Assembly: GCA_028287665.1 (NCBI GenBank)
Contig: JAQBPF010000038.1
Span: 1 to 6,367, forward strand
Length of the DNA stretch: 6,367 nt
Origin: Deinococcus sp.
Lineage (GTDB): Bacteria; Deinococcota; Deinococci; Deinococcales; Deinococcaceae
Direction of reading: 5' to 3'
Below are positions 5,046 through 6,367 of this stretch, piece by piece; the first letter of the stretch is position 1, and each line of letters starts with the position of its first letter. A program made the translations under genes and the position numbers. A model generated the notes under the pieces. That model ran no database searches and was not told where the DNA came from. It was given only the letters and a program-made list of their open reading frames with translations.

Positions 5046-6344
5046 TCAGGGGTAAAGGCCGCGCAACGCCCGCGCTTCCAGAACCCGCGTGCAGGCCACG
5101 ATATACGCCGCCGTCCGCAGGGTCACGCCGTGCTTCTCCTTCACGTCCCAGAGGCTCAGGAAAGCTTCTCCCATGATCCGGTCGAGGCGCTTGTTGATCT
5201 CATCTTCTGTCCAGAAGAACGAAGAAAAATCCTGCACCCACTCGAAGTAGGACACGGTCACGCCGCCCGCGTTGGCGAGCACATCGGGCACGATGGTGAT
5301 GCCGCGCTCGGCCAGCAGGTCGTCGGCGGCGGGCGTGGTGGGGCCGTTGGCGCCCTCCACGATCAGCTTGGCCTTGATCCGTCCGGCGTTGGCGTCGGTG
5401 ATCTGTTTTTCCAGCGCGGCGGGAATCAGCACGTCGCAGTCCACGTCCCAGAAGGCGTCACGGGTCAGCTCGTCGGTGTCGGCCAGCCCGGTGATCTTGC
5501 CCGATTGACGCAGATGGGCCAACGCCGTGCGGGGGTCGATTCCGCCGTCGCTGTAGATGGTTCCGGTCACGTCCTGAATCGCCACGATTTTTGCGCCGTG
5601 GTCATGGAAGATGCGGGCGGCGGCTTCACCCACGTTACCGAAGCCCTGAATGGCGATTCGTGCGCCTTCCAGACGGATGCCCAGCTTCTTGAGGGCTTCC
5701 GCGCCTGTCACGAAGACGCCGCGTCCGGTGGCGTCGGCGCGGCCCAGCGAGCCCCCCAGCGCCACTGGTTTGCCCGTCACCACGCCCGTTGCGGTGCGGC
5801 CCACGTTCATCGAATAGGTGTCCATCATCCACGCCATCGTCTGCGGGTTGGTGTTCACGTCAGGCGCAGGAATGTCTTTTTCTGGCCCGATGACGAGGCC
5901 GATTTCGGTGGTGTAGCGCCGCGTCAGGCGTTCCAGTTCGCCCGTGCTGTACTTGCGCGGATCAATGCGGATGCCGCCTTTGCCGCCGCCGTAGGGCAGG
6001 TTCACAGCGGCGTTTTTCACGGTCATCCAGGCGCTCAGGGCCATCACTTCGCTGAGGGTCACGTCCTGGTGGTAGCGCACGCCGCCTTTGGCCGGGCCGC
6101 GCGACGTGTTGTGCTGCACGCGGCAGCCCTCAAAGTGCGCCACCGTGCCGTCATCCAGGTGAATCGGCACATCCACAACCAGAATGCGTTTGGGCCGCTT
6201 GAGGGTTTCGACCCAGTAGGCCAGCTTGCCCAGGTACGGCGTGACCCGCTCCACCTGCTCCAGATAGATGGCGTAGGGGCCGAGGTCATTGGGATCAAGG
6301 TAGCTGGGAATGGCGTGGTGGCCGAGCTTGGACGTGTCCTGCAC
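5046..6344 (-). CDS. gdhA: Glutamate dehydrogenase, Glu/Leu/Phe/Val dehydrogenase family
   Basis: This cytoplasmic enzyme interconverts glutamate with 2-oxoglutarate and ammonium, using NAD or NADP, and links carbon and nitrogen metabolism. In the 432-residue frame the substrate domain has [15 protein letters not shown] (78-92), the family signature [10 protein letters not shown] (116-125) with catalytic Lys122, and PAPDVNT (159-165) with catalytic Asp162. The Rossmann domain begins near 205 with the dinucleotide turn GFGNVG (234-239), and [12 protein letters not shown] (358-369) is the typical hinge region. The C-terminus is complete (ARALRGLYP) and length suits the hexameric short class. 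Coenzyme preference is not assigned. The start is uncertain: the first in-frame start is GTG 6342-6344, but it lacks both a ribosome binding site and a TANNNT box, and the frame stays open to the window edge (EPNPHTA precedes it). The true start may lie outside. The gene ends at a strong terminator and appears monocistronic here. Confidence 0.95.
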   Translation of the reverse strand: MQDTSKLGHHAIPSYLDPNDLGPYAIYLEQVERVTPYLGKLAYWVETLKRPKRILVVDVPIHLDDGTVAHFEGCRVQHNTSRGPAKGGVRYHQDVTLSEVMALSAWMTVKNAAVNLPYGGGKGGIRIDPRKYSTGELERLTRRYTTEIGLVIGPEKDIPAPDVNTNPQTMAWMMDTYSMNVGRTATGVVTGKPVALGGSLGRADATGRGVFVTGAEALKKLGIRLEGARIAIQGFGNVGEAAARIFHDHGAKIVAIQDVTGTIYSDGGIDPRTALAHLRQSGKITGLADTDELTRDAFWDVDCDVLIPAALEKQITDANAGRIKAKLIVEGANGPTTPAADDLLAERGITIVPDVLANAGGVTVSYFEWVQDFSSFFWTEDEINKRLDRIMGEAFLSLWDVKEKHGVTLRTAAYIVACTRVLEARALRGLYP

Positions 6345-6367
6345 GGCGGTATGGGGATTGGGTTCGG

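Overview
This window reads as GC-rich bacterial chromosome, most likely from Deinococcus or a close relative. The pointers are the high GC content, the set of housekeeping proteins, and several start codons that sit only 5-7 nt after a TANNNT (-10-like) hexamer with little or no Shine-Dalgarno sequence. That pattern is known for leaderless mRNAs in Deinococcus. The genus call is an inference from style and protein recall, not from a search.

Layout, left to right: (1) xpt, xanthine phosphoribosyltransferase, + strand, 18-599. (2) A 96-nt convergent gap with a degenerate tandem repeat and a weak hairpin. (3) A two-gene minus-strand operon: an XRE-type HTH/cupin regulator (1249-1833) followed after 1 nt by a GNAT acetyltransferase (696-1247). 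(4) A 117-nt divergent intergenic region carrying both outward promoters and a cluster of CGTTT-type half-sites next to the carboxylase gene. (5) The carboxyltransferase (beta) subunit of a biotin-dependent acyl-CoA carboxylase, + strand, 1951-3513. (6) A convergent hairpin, then a minus-strand CAP/SCP-domain lipoprotein (3556-4107). (7) A 160-nt AT-richer intergenic region. (8) An unrecognised minus-strand protein with a GNAT-like C-terminal half (4268-4957). (9) A strong intrinsic terminator (4984-5015) for the minus-strand glutamate dehydrogenase gene (5046-6344, possibly starting beyond the window).

The genes cover purine salvage, acyl-CoA carboxylation and nitrogen/2-oxoglutarate metabolism, plus one envelope lipoprotein and two acetyltransferase-like proteins. 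There is no sign of a mobile element, phage, CRISPR array, tRNA or rRNA. No stretch over 300 nt lacks a gene. I do not see an obvious undescribed multi-gene system. The most interesting parts are the regulator/GNAT operon divergent from the carboxylase with candidate operator half-sites, the degenerate GNAT-like protein, and the promoter apparently built onto the gdh terminator.
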